Positions 1 to 7,765 of a stretch of 64,000 bases of DNA are shown here, one piece after another (positions within the stretch are counted from its first letter, which is position 1; each line of letters opens with the position of its first letter). The position numbers and the translations under genes were made by a program. The stretch comes from Neolewinella xylanilytica (GTDB taxonomy: Bacteria; Bacteroidota; Bacteroidia; Chitinophagales; Saprospiraceae). The stretch covers positions 372,001-436,000 of the forward strand of contig NZ_PTJC01000005.1 in assembly GCF_002934605.1 (NCBI RefSeq), read 5' to 3'. The notes beneath the pieces are model-generated. The model ran no database searches. It worked only from the letters and a program-made list of their open reading frames with translations, and was not told the DNA's origin.

Positions 1-151
1 CTGCGGTTTCCGCCAAAAATTCGAGCTCGTCCAGGTACTCGGTTACCTGTTCCTCGGACTGTCCGCGCAGCACGACGCCCACGATGACGGCGTACTCCGT
101 TTCCTCCGCTAATCCACTGGCCTTCTGGCCTACGTTCCATTCATTCGCCAT
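1..151 (-). CDS. hflX: GTPase HflX, N-terminal fragment
   Basis: The window holds only the first 50 codons, read leftwards from an ATG at 151. The peptide contains a stretch ending in EYLDELEFLAETA, typical of the N-terminal domain of HflX, the GTPase that binds the 50S subunit and splits or rescues stalled ribosomes. The preceding TEYAVIVGVVL strand fits the same domain. The GTPase domain lies outside the window, so the identification rests on the N-terminus alone. The gene runs in the same direction as the downstream-lying large exported protein but is separated by about 130 bp, so it probably has its own transcript. Confidence 0.75.
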   Translation of the reverse strand, partial: MANEWNVGQKASGLAEETEYAVIVGVVLRGQSEEQVTEYLDELEFLAETA

Positions 152-282
152 AGGTCTGGTATAACCGGCAGTATCCCGGATAAGTTGCCTTTTTCGGGCG
201 GCGGCGCGCAGGTGAGCAGCGGGTTCCCGGGAGAACGATCAATTACCAAGCGAAGAGCCCCGATCCGGCTGTCCCGTTCAGA

Positions 283-3200
283 TCATTCCTTCACGATCCG
301 CACGGAAGTAGCCACGTGGTCGTCCGAACGAATCAGTCGCACCACGTAAGGACCGGCGGGTAAACCACCCATCTCCACCTGGGAGACGCCCTCTGTATAG
401 CGGCCCATCAGTATCCGCCGACCGGCAGCATCGTACAGTTCCAGGCGGTAGTCCTGCCGACTTTCCACCGTCAGCTGCGTGGTAACCGGGTTGGGGTAGA
501 CGGTAAAGTCCGCACTTAACGCCGGCTGGGTGGAGGCGGTAGCAACCGGTGAAAGCCGGGAAGCTACCGCGGATCCAACGGGGATGAGCCGCCACCGCTG
601 ACTGTTGCCCCGGTCGAGCGTCCGACTCAGCGCACGGGGTACGCCATCGACATTCTCGATGTCCAGGCGGTTGTCCGGCGCATTCAGGGGCGCGAAACGG
701 TAGGTGCCGTCCCCGACGGGGAGTGCCTGCCACCGTTGGTTGTTGCGGCCATGGCGGTCGTAGATGTGGATCTCCGTGTTTGTCGCGGAACTCACCCCGG
801 CTACGTCGAGGCGCTTGCCGGGGGCGTTCTGCGGCTCGATCTCGTACACCTTGTTGCCGAGGCTGATAAATTTCCACTGCTGGTTGGCACTGCCGTGTCT
901 GCGGAAGCCATCAACCAGGGTACTGTTCTCCGTGGAGCCCCCCCGGACATCCAGTCGAAGTCGGGTGTCGTGCTGGGGTTCCATTTCGTAGACGGCGCCA
1001 TTCACAATCGGTATCGTAGGATCGTCGATCTCAATGGTATAGGTAAGGCTGGCGGTACAGCCGTCCGGGTCGGTGTTGGTGACCGTGTAGTCCCCGCCGC
1101 GATCCAACCCGACGTCGGTTAATCGCAGGGATCTGCCGGTAGAGGTAAAGTTGTTGGGGCCGGTGTAGCTCCACGGGCTACTGGTGGTGCCGAAGTCCAC
1201 GCTCTGCGGGCCGAACCAAACCTCATCGCCCGATTCGATCGGCACCGTGGTGGCCTGTATCCAACCCGTGCGATTAATATTGACGTAAGGGATGAGGCGG
1301 CAGTCGGGCTGTGACCAGCGGACTACGCGCCCGGCGGTAATGGCACCGGCGGTGGTGAAATTACCGCCCGCGTAGAGGCCGTCTTCCACCGGGACCAGCG
1401 TATTGACCAGGTTGTTCGTACCGACCGATTTTCCGGTTCCGAGCGCCTGCCACTGTAGGGCGTCACTCCAGCGGGCGACGTTGTTGACGATATACGACTG
1501 ATTGTCACGGGTCGTAGCCGTTTCGAAACTGCCCCCGACGTAGAGGTAGGTGCCATCGTGGTACAGGCTGTTGACATTGCCGCTGACGCCCTGACCGAGC
1601 GGCTGCCAGCTTTGTCCGGAGCGATCCCAGCGGGCAACCCGGTTTACGGTCTTCCCACCGGCGATGGCGAAATTGCCGCCGGCGTAAATGTTATCGTTGG
1701 TGACCACGATCGCCTGCACGAAGCCGCTGGTCCCGCTGCCCAGCGTCCCCCACCGGCTCCCGTCGAAGGTAGCGACGCGGTTGGCGGTCCGGTTGCCGGC
1801 GCTGCCGAAGTTGCCGCCGATGTAGAGCGTCCCCGCTTCATCGAAGGCAATCGAACGGACCTCGTTATTCGTGCCGGCTACCCCGGATCCCGAGTCGGTC
1901 AGGGCCGACCAGCTACCATTCCACTTCGCGATATTGTTTACGGTCCGACCCCCGGCGGTGACGAAGGTCCCGCCGGCATATATATCCGCACCATTCGTAC
2001 CGAGCGACAGCACCGCACCATTGGTTCCTGAACCGAGGGCCTGCCACGAACTACCGTTCCAAACGGCGACGTTACGGGCGCTTACGCCGCCGATAGTGGT
2101 GAAACTACCCCCGGCGTAGAGTCGGCCGTCCGTGCCCACGGTGAGCGCGCTAACTCGTCCGTTCGAGCCCGTGGAAAGCGCCCGCCAGCCCTGTCCGGTC
2201 GTGTAGACCGCGACTTTATTGACGGTCCTGCCGCCGGCGATAGCGAAATCACCGGCCGCGTACATGGTGCCGCCGTCGGTAGCCAGGGCATCAACGACCC
2301 CCGAGATCCCGCTGCCGAGTGCCTGCCACTCGCCGATGCCGTCTACGGCCGTCGTGGTGGGCGTGGAGTCATTTTCGTCGATGACGCGGAAAATGCTGCC
2401 GCTGCGGTCGTACTCGCTGAAGTAGATCTCGCCAGCTTCGTCGAGTCCGAAGCTGGATACGGGCTCGCCGTTGGTGCGGAAGAGGAGTTGGGCGGTGCCG
2501 GCCCCGGTGGACGCATTGTAGTCCATGGCCCAGACCCGACCGGTGACGTAATCCGCGAAAAGTAATTTATCCTTGATGGCGGGATTGGTCAGCCGGCCCC
2601 GGTAAACGTATCCCAGGGTAATGGACCGGTCGCCGTTATCGTGGTTGTATTGGTAGACCGGTTTGACCTCGGGCGTAGTCACGAGGCTCGTAGCGCTGCG
2701 GTACGTCCGGGTGCCTTCGAAGCGGTTCCAGCCGTAATTGCCGCCGCGCCGTACGAGGTTGATCTCTTCCAGGACGCCCTGGCCGACGTCGCCGCCCCAC
2801 AGCCGGCCGGTGGCGTCGTCGAAGGAAAACTTCCAGGTGTTGCGGATGCCCCAGGCGTAGAGTTCGTCGAGCCCGCTGCGACCGACACGGGGGTTGTCGG
2901 AGGGAATCTCGTAGCGGCCATTGGGAGCGTCCGGGTTGGTTTCCACGGGGTTACTGCCGTCCAGGTCCACGTCGATGCGCAAGATGCTGCCGAAGATGGT
3001 ATTCAGGTTCTGGGCGTTGCCCTGGGGATCGCCGCCGCCCCCGCCGTCGCCGAGGGAAGCGTACAGGTAGCCGTCCGGACCGAAGGCGATCTTGCCGCCG
3101 TTGTGGTTGGACTCCCGTTGATTTTTGTCGAAGCTGAAGATTTCCAGACGGGAAGCGGGGTCGGCCCGGTTGGGATTGGTAGCGCTGACGCGGTAGCGGG

Positions 3201-3594
3201 CCAGTACCAGTTCCACGTTGATACCCGACACCGAACTTTGACGCGTATGGTAGACGTAGAAGTAGCGATTGCTGGCGAAGTCCGGATGAAAGGCCAGCCC
3301 CAGCAACCCGATCTCCTGGCCGGAGGAAAAGCTGACGATGCCGGTCAGGTCCAGGAAGGTTTCCGCGGAGGTGGCTGCGGGATCGTTCGGGAAGACCTTG
3401 ATGCGCCCCGGTTGCTCGAGCACGAAGAGGCGGTCGGTGCCGTCACCGGCGTGCTGGATTTCGACGGGCAGGTCGAAGGTGAGGTTAGGGAATGCGTTTT
3501 CGTAGGAGATATCCGCCTGAGCACCCGCTGCGAGCGGCGATAGCAGGGCGGTCAATAAAAGCCATAAAAAAGCAGGGTAGCGATTCGTGCGCAT
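283..3594 (-). CDS. T9SS-exported PQQ-type sugar dehydrogenase with propeller and ricin-type lectin repeats
   Basis: About 1103 residues. A Sec signal peptide (MRTNRYPAFLWLLL, ending AAGAQ) is followed by a glucose/sorbosone dehydrogenase domain (about 25-400) with the family motif NHNGGKIAFGPDGYLY and a DGGGGGDPQ loop. Next come about seven repeats of roughly 45 residues (430-780), each with a W.ALG.G / LY.GG.F..AGG pattern, probably a beta-propeller. An Ig/PKD-like segment and three ricin-B type repeats with QQW, QRW, QRW follow. The C-terminus is a T9SS sorting domain (FTVYPNP, then PAGPYVVRLIRS). The likely role is oxidation of sugars at the cell surface, with PQQ as presumed cofactor; the real substrate is unknown. 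An in-frame upstream start at 3624 exists, but 3594 gives the cleaner signal peptide. Confidence 0.85.
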   Translation of the reverse strand: MRTNRYPAFLWLLLTALLSPLAAGAQADISYENAFPNLTFDLPVEIQHAGDGTDRLFVLEQPGRIKVFPNDPAATSAETFLDLTGIVSFSSGQEIGLLGLAFHPDFASNRYFYVYHTRQSSVSGINVELVLARYRVSATNPNRADPASRLEIFSFDKNQRESNHNGGKIAFGPDGYLYASLGDGGGGGDPQGNAQNLNTIFGSILRIDVDLDGSNPVETNPDAPNGRYEIPSDNPRVGRSGLDELYAWGIRNTWKFSFDDATGRLWGGDVGQGVLEEINLVRRGGNYGWNRFEGTRTYRSATSLVTTPEVKPVYQYNHDNGDRSITLGYVYRGRLTNPAIKDKLLFADYVTGRVWAMDYNASTGAGTAQLLFRTNGEPVSSFGLDEAGEIYFSEYDRSGSIFRVIDENDSTPTTTAVDGIGEWQALGSGISGVVDALATDGGTMYAAGDFAIAGGRTVNKVAVYTTGQGWRALSTGSNGRVSALTVGTDGRLYAGGSFTTIGGVSARNVAVWNGSSWQALGSGTNGAVLSLGTNGADIYAGGTFVTAGGRTVNNIAKWNGSWSALTDSGSGVAGTNNEVRSIAFDEAGTLYIGGNFGSAGNRTANRVATFDGSRWGTLGSGTSGFVQAIVVTNDNIYAGGNFAIAGGKTVNRVARWDRSGQSWQPLGQGVSGNVNSLYHDGTYLYVGGSFETATTRDNQSYIVNNVARWSDALQWQALGTGKSVGTNNLVNTLVPVEDGLYAGGNFTTAGAITAGRVVRWSQPDCRLIPYVNINRTGWIQATTVPIESGDEVWFGPQSVDFGTTSSPWSYTGPNNFTSTGRSLRLTDVGLDRGGDYTVTNTDPDGCTASLTYTIEIDDPTIPIVNGAVYEMEPQHDTRLRLDVRGGSTENSTLVDGFRRHGSANQQWKFISLGNKVYEIEPQNAPGKRLDVAGVSSATNTEIHIYDRHGRNNQRWQALPVGDGTYRFAPLNAPDNRLDIENVDGVPRALSRTLDRGNSQRWRLIPVGSAVASRLSPVATASTQPALSADFTVYPNPVTTQLTVESRQDYRLELYDAAGRRILMGRYTEGVSQVEMGGLPAGPYVVRLIRSDDHVATSVRIVKE

Positions 3595-3934
3595 AGTAGA
3601 ATGGGTTCCGGTGAAGAAAAACACGCCGTATCCGGAGAGGGAGACGGGTAGGGTTTGGAACCAGGGCTTAGCGCAATCTAAATCAATACCGTAAACCCGA
3701 TCTTTGGAATTAGGTTTGGAATTTTGATTATTTATCGGAAATTAATTCGGCAAGCATTGGATAGGGCCAATCGTTACGCCCGCGAACGGGTACGGGAATG
3801 GGCGGAATGCCGCAACATCGCAGAGCGCAAGTTGATCGATCTCCTCCACCCGTCGGCCCGTACCTTGTGTCCACCCGATTGCCGGCGAGAGTAGTTAAGA
3901 CACCCGCACTGAACCCTACCCGTCCACTCCTTTT
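3595..3934. other. Intergenic region between divergent genes
   Basis: This stretch of about 340 bases separates two divergently transcribed genes and is more AT-rich near 3680-3750 than its surroundings, as expected for a promoter region. No open frame with a credible start and no hairpin terminator was seen. A short frame on the plus strand (from 3798) has no recognisable protein character. Confidence 0.5.
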
Positions 3935-4849
3935 TTGCTACTTCTTCTACCCGTTGCCGGTGGTTTTGCCCAGTCATCCGAGGGGGAAACGGTAGACTGG
4001 ATCTCCTCCATTGCCGATTACCGATCCCGGCTATTGACACTGCGTCCGGATGCTCCCCGAGAGCTGCAGGAGCTCCTCGAGAAGTGGGATCGTTTGGACG
4101 TGCCGATGCAGGAGCGGTACGACGTAAGCCTGAACGTGACGGTGGCCGCGGCCATTTACGGTTACGGGTTCAGGACCATCAGCAACATGCTCGAGAAGCA
4201 TTTTCCGTCTTCCGTTATCGGACCGTCCTTTACGGAGCGGGACCTGGCCATTCTCCACCGCAACGGAGCCCTGATCGATCTGGTATCTTTGGGGGTACTC
4301 GAACTGGAGTATCCCTTTGTTATCGATCCGAACACGGAGCTTTTTTCGGAACTAGCCCATTATGCCATTCAACTCGGCCACATCATAGCGGAAATTGGGG
4401 CCGGTACCGGGGCATTCGGGCTCCTGCTCCATCAACTCTATCCCAAGAATAACCTCTACCTCTACGATGTCGACGGGGCGTACCTCAAGTTTATCCGTCA
4501 ACAATTGCCGGTGGCCGAAGCGGTTGGCCCAGAAGAACGCGTAGAGCTGATACAGGGGAGTAAACGGGCCACCCGACTGCCGGCGTCGGTGGACAAGGTG
4601 ATCGTCCGCAACAGCTTTCATCACTTTGACAAGCCGGAAGAGATGCTGCGCTCCATCAGGGAAGTGATGAAGCCACGCGGTCGACTCTACCTCCTGGAAG
4701 ACTTCGCGGATCCGGCCGAAACCGACCCTAGCTGCCCCTACCTTTTGTCCGTAGATGAAATGGTGGAATACCTGTCCGCGGGGGGCTTCCAAGTCGGGTG
4801 TACGGTAGACCTGGGCAATCGCTATCTCCTGGAATGTACCCGGAAGTAA
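3935..4849 (+). CDS. Class I SAM-dependent methyltransferase
   Basis: Up to 304 residues. The Rossmann-type core starts near residue 145 with the SAM-binding motif AEIGAGTGAFG, followed by an acidic end of strand 2 (LYLYDVDG), the motif IV region VIVRNSFHHFDKPEE, and a post-motif MKPRGRLYLLEDF. This is the layout of ubiE/COQ5-like methyltransferases. The N-terminal 140 residues are helical and unassigned; they may bind the substrate. There is no ATG at the 5' end: the frame opens after a stop at 3896-3898 and the first usable start is a TTG at 3935. That start would give a short LLLLPVAGGFAQ segment resembling a signal peptide, which is odd for a SAM enzyme. The true start may lie further in. 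Confidence 0.7.
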   Translation: MLLLLPVAGGFAQSSEGETVDWISSIADYRSRLLTLRPDAPRELQELLEKWDRLDVPMQERYDVSLNVTVAAAIYGYGFRTISNMLEKHFPSSVIGPSFTERDLAILHRNGALIDLVSLGVLELEYPFVIDPNTELFSELAHYAIQLGHIIAEIGAGTGAFGLLLHQLYPKNNLYLYDVDGAYLKFIRQQLPVAEAVGPEERVELIQGSKRATRLPASVDKVIVRNSFHHFDKPEEMLRSIREVMKPRGRLYLLEDFADPAETDPSCPYLLSVDEMVEYLSAGGFQVGCTVDLGNRYLLECTRK

Positions 4850-4921
4850 TCGGGCGCAACCACAGGCTACAGACCGGTTAGCTGCTAAGCCACCATGCCC
4901 GGGGTATGCAAAGTGGCCTGC

Positions 4922-5776
4922 CTACCCCAGCACCCGGTTCAGCAGCGCCGCCGCCCGGTAGCCGGCGGCCCCCAGCCGTTCCTCCACGACGGGCAGGAAG
5001 TCGTGGGTGTAGTCATAGCCGAGGTCGGGTAGGCCACTCTCCCGGTCGGTGCGGTCGTAGAGGGTATTGTAGATGCGCTCGCGCAGGACGACGGATTCTT
5101 CCATCCACGTTTGGGCGTCGTCGTCAGCCCATTCAGCTTGCCGGGCGCGGGTGTGCATGGTTACGTAATCGGCGAACTCGGTGAAGCTGAGCCGCTCGGC
5201 CTCGATGATCTGGGTATCCCAGACGGAGTGCAGGTTGTAGCGGTCGCCGAAGAAAAGCACGGTGATCCGGTTGGCGCCGAGGTCACGGTTTTTACCCACG
5301 TGGAGCGGCATGTGTACGTCGGCGACGAAGTGGATCAGGAAGGCCAGGGCCGTGGCATCCAGGGAGCCGGCCAGGGGCTCGACCTTATTTTTCTCCAGCA
5401 GCTCGGTCAGCCGTTGGCGGACTTCCTCCTTGCCGGCCAGCACGTCGGCCATGAAGGCGATGGCCTCCTGGACGTCGAAGATGCCGGGGTCCTGGGCGGT
5501 CTCGTTCACGACGTCGGCGACCGTCTGGTCGGGCTGCACGGTCATGTAGTGCCAGGGGCTAGCGAAGTCCCAACCGGATTCGGCCCGGATGTAATCGGGC
5601 CAGGTGCTCACCTGGGAGAGGTAGTTGTCGCCCAGTGCCGCGTCCACCCGGGCGCGGGCCGCGTCGTTGAGATTTTCGTAGGCGATGTGGGCCACGATCC
5701 GGTGACCGTTAGCCCCCCAGGCGGAGAGGAATTGGGGAAGGTAGCAGCAGAGAAGAACGAGCAGGATACGGATCAT
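4922..5776 (-). CDS. S1/P1 family zinc nuclease
   Basis: 284 residues. A signal peptide (MIRILLVLLCCYLPQFLSA) is followed directly by WGANGHRIV, so cleavage leaves the N-terminal tryptophan that coordinates zinc in S1/P1 nucleases. Other expected zinc ligands are visible: the aspartate of WPD, the histidine of SPWHYM, the H and D of LIHFVADVHMPLH, and the H and D of HSVWD. The family degrades single-stranded DNA and RNA, also removing 3'-phosphates, here presumably in the periplasm for nutrient recovery. The start at 5776 is preferred over an upstream in-frame ATG at 5794 because it gives a normal signal peptide. The gene is monocistronic and convergent with the methyltransferase gene. Confidence 0.9.
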   Translation of the reverse strand: MIRILLVLLCCYLPQFLSAWGANGHRIVAHIAYENLNDAARARVDAALGDNYLSQVSTWPDYIRAESGWDFASPWHYMTVQPDQTVADVVNETAQDPGIFDVQEAIAFMADVLAGKEEVRQRLTELLEKNKVEPLAGSLDATALAFLIHFVADVHMPLHVGKNRDLGANRITVLFFGDRYNLHSVWDTQIIEAERLSFTEFADYVTMHTRARQAEWADDDAQTWMEESVVLRERIYNTLYDRTDRESGLPDLGYDYTHDFLPVVEERLGAAGYRAAALLNRVLG

Positions 5777-5802
5777 GGCGCAAAGGTAGCACATGGCACC
5801 AA

Positions 5803-5849
5803 GTCGTCTGCCGACCGCAGCGATAGCGAAGGCTCGTCCGCCGACTGGG
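5803..5849. repeat. Dispersed 47-bp intergenic element, copy 1
   Basis: The segment begins GTCGTCTGCCGACCGCAGCG and ends GGCTCGTCCGCCGACTGGG. It is nearly identical to 6935-6980 and shares the TCGTCTG...CGAA core with segments at 44530-44580 and 62380-62600. It lies just upstream of the nuclease start. No coding function is seen. Confidence 0.7.
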
Positions 5850-5864
5850 TAAACCTAGTTCACG

Positions 5865-5894
5865 TTGCTCCCGCGCTCCGGCGCAAAAAAAAAA
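5865..5894 (+). repeat. Dispersed hairpin repeat (CTCC-TGCGC-TCCG-GCGCA type)
   Basis: A copy of a short repeat with consensus TTCTCCTGCGCTCCGGCGCA followed by an A run. The core is an inverted repeat around TCCG. Here it is followed by ten A residues. Related copies occur at 10013, 23201/23228 (a facing pair), 42065, 54605, 55881 and 58098, all between genes. Confidence 0.65.
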
Positions 5895-5934
5895 CGGGCT
5901 ACTGAAAGGCAAATTTCCTTTCCGTCACCACGCC

Positions 5935-6450
5935 ATGGTGGCTCCGCGCTATCCCTACGACCGCTATCTTCAATACTATAAAAATCACCTCTTCTCCCTG
6001 CTACTAACCGCCTTGGTCGTCACCGTATGTACGGCCCAGCGCATCGAAGCCGAAAAGGTGTTCGGCGGCTACGAATACACCCAAAACGGACAAATGCTGC
6101 GGATGGGCGACCTCGTGGATCGGATGGAGCCCGAAACGGAAGCCTACGACCTGATGCGCAGCGCCCGGACGAATCTTACCATCGCCAAGGTGCTGGCGCT
6201 GCCCGCCGGTGCCCTGATCGGATGGTCACTGAGCGCCGGCATCGCCGATGGTGATACCAACTGGAAGCTGGCTGCGGTGGGCGGCGGGCTCATCGTGGCC
6301 ATGATCCCCTTTTCTTCGGCGGGGAACCGGAAATCCCGCGCGGCCGTCGATCTACACAACGAACGGCTCGGTTTCCGGCTACCCGACGACCGGCCGGTAT
6401 TCGCCCTGGCCGCAACGAAGGACGGCCTCGGCCGGACCGTGGGTTTCTAG
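5935..6450 (+). CDS. Small secreted protein, paralogue family member (unknown function)
   Basis: 171 residues, not matched to a named family. A long basic N-region precedes a hydrophobic signal segment (LFSLLLTALVVTVCTAQ). The mature part has a VFGGYEYTQNGQMLRMGDLVD opening, an EAYDLMRSAR helix, a glycine-rich membrane-like segment (LALPAGALIGWSL), a second one (AAVGGGLIVAMIPF), and SRAAVDLHNERLG near the end. The same order (signal peptide, aromatic/N-rich start, L..LMRS.R, two hydrophobic segments, .AV.L.N, short polar tail ending in F) is found in the proteins at 54740, 55343 and 57607. Two internal hydrophobic segments suggest a membrane-associated protein. The dispersed 47-bp and hairpin repeats lie just upstream. 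Confidence 0.7.
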   Translation: MVAPRYPYDRYLQYYKNHLFSLLLTALVVTVCTAQRIEAEKVFGGYEYTQNGQMLRMGDLVDRMEPETEAYDLMRSARTNLTIAKVLALPAGALIGWSLSAGIADGDTNWKLAAVGGGLIVAMIPFSSAGNRKSRAAVDLHNERLGFRLPDDRPVFALAATKDGLGRTVGF

Positions 6451-6475
6451 CGACCGGCGGTAAACCCTACCTTCG
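6444..6475 (+). promoter_or_regulatory. Bacteroidota-type promoter for the DinB gene
   Basis: TTTC, then 20 bases, then TACCTTCG matches the TTTG-N20-TAnnTTTG pattern of the main Bacteroidota sigma factor with one substitution in each box. The GTG start of the DinB gene is 21 bases downstream of the second box. The first box overlaps the end of the preceding gene. Confidence 0.5.
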
Positions 6476-6496
6476 GGTGGTCCAACTCATCGACCC

Positions 6497-6934
6497 GTGT
6501 TCGACCGCATCTTCGCCTACCACCGCGCCGTCAACGACCGCCTGCTGTACGAGCTCGACAGCCACGGGCACGAGCTGCCCGAACGGAGCTATCCCCTGTT
6601 TTGCCACATCCTGAACGCCCACCAGATCTGGAACGCCCGCATCCTAAACCGGCCGCCCTTCGGCGTCCGTGACGTGCATACGTACGATGACTGTAGCGAC
6701 ATCATCGGCGACAATCACCGGGATACGCTGACCATCCTCGAGCAATTCGACCTGGAAACGGAGATCGCCTACGTCAACTCCCGGGGCGACGCTTTCACCA
6801 ATACGGTGAGCGACATCCTCTTCCACGTCGCCAACCACACGACCCACCACCGGGGCCAGCTGATCGCCGACTTCCGGGCCAGCGGCATCGACCCCATCGT
6901 GACCGATTACATCGTTTACCGGCGGAACGACTAG
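6497..6934 (+). CDS. DinB family protein
   Basis: 145 residues beginning with a GTG start. The four-helix DinB/YfiT fold is indicated by a histidine in helix 2 (LFCHILNAHQIWNARIL) and the paired histidines late in the protein (HVANHTTHHRGQLIADFR), which together form the usual triple-His metal site. Members are metal-dependent thiol S-transferases or uncharacterised stress proteins; the substrate here cannot be read from sequence. The length is normal for the family. It lies between two unrelated single genes and has its own promoter-like sequence. Confidence 0.85.
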   Translation: MFDRIFAYHRAVNDRLLYELDSHGHELPERSYPLFCHILNAHQIWNARILNRPPFGVRDVHTYDDCSDIIGDNHRDTLTILEQFDLETEIAYVNSRGDAFTNTVSDILFHVANHTTHHRGQLIADFRASGIDPIVTDYIVYRRND

Positions 6935-6980
6935 GTCGTCTGACGAACGCAGCGGCAGCGGTGGCTCGTCCGCCGACGGG
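6935..6980. repeat. Dispersed 47-bp intergenic element, copy 2
   Basis: Begins GTCGTCTGACGAACGCAGCG and ends GGCTCGTCCGCCGACGGG, matching 5803-5849 at nearly every position. It starts at the first base after the stop codon of the DinB gene. Confidence 0.7.
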
Positions 6981-7035
6981 ATCGTAGGAAGCCATAAAAT
7001 CCCCCTAACTTCAGTTACGGCACCTCCGGCACACT

Positions 7036-7635
7036 ATGGAAGAAAACCGACTAGAAATCGAATCCACCGAAGACCTCCGCAAGTGGCTGGCGGCCCACCA
7101 TGCCACTTCGTCCTCTGTCTGGCTGGTTCGCTACCGCAAGCATACGGGCGACCGGCACGTATCCTGGAGCGAATTGGTCGACGAACTGCTCTGCTACGGC
7201 TGGGTGGATAGCCTGCCGCGCAAACTCGACGACGACCGCACCATGATCCGGATCAGCCCGCGCAACCCCAAGAGCAACTGGTCGGGCATCAATAAGGAGA
7301 AAGTCGAACGCCTGCGGCGGGAGGGGCGCATGACCCCCGCCGGCGAGGCCCTGGTGGAGGCGGCCCAAAACAACGGCTGCTGGACCTTCCTCGAGGACGT
7401 AGAACAGCTGATCGTACCGCCCGACCTGGCGGCGGCCCTCAACGCGACGGAGAAGGCCGCTTACTACTTTGACCGCTTCCCCGACTCCTCCAAACGGGGT
7501 ATCCTGGAGTGGATCAAGACTGCCAAAACCGAGACCACGCGCCAAAAGCGCATCCGCGAAACGGCGGAGAAGGCTGCCCGGAACGTGAAGGCCAATCAGC
7601 CGAAGGGTCGGGATGCCGGGCCGGCGGAAAAGTGA
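7036..7635 (+). CDS. YdeI/OmpD-associated family protein
   Basis: 199 residues. The N-terminal half carries the family signature LRKWLAAHHATSSSVWLV and the WSELVDELLCYGWVDSLPRK motif, then RISPRNPKSNWSGINKEKVERL. The C-terminal half has the YFDRFPDSSKRGILEWIKTAK segment typical of the YdeI/OmpD-associated domain, followed by a basic tail. The family is linked to resistance to cationic antimicrobial peptides or bacteriocins in some bacteria, but the mechanism is not established. No signal peptide is present, so it is probably cytoplasmic. It is a single gene. Confidence 0.88.
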   Translation: MEENRLEIESTEDLRKWLAAHHATSSSVWLVRYRKHTGDRHVSWSELVDELLCYGWVDSLPRKLDDDRTMIRISPRNPKSNWSGINKEKVERLRREGRMTPAGEALVEAAQNNGCWTFLEDVEQLIVPPDLAAALNATEKAAYYFDRFPDSSKRGILEWIKTAKTETTRQKRIRETAEKAARNVKANQPKGRDAGPAEK

Positions 7636-7765
7636 GTCGGCCTTCCGGTAACGCCCGTCGCGACCAGTGTATAAAGGAGTATCTTTTTTCCGGCGGACGG
7701 TTTCCCTCCCCCTGCGTTTCCCGGCACCTAGACCCGACTTCGCTCACCCGTAACGTGTCCGGCTC

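Noticed and set aside
3798..3995. Short plus-strand frame before the methyltransferase gene, considered as its frameshifted N-terminus
   Set aside because: The residues are proline/arginine-rich with no match to the start of a methyltransferase; joining the frames gives no better protein.
5865..5894. Run of ten A residues after a hairpin as a nuclease-gene terminator
   Set aside because: It lies upstream, not downstream, of the nuclease gene; it belongs to the dispersed repeat family.
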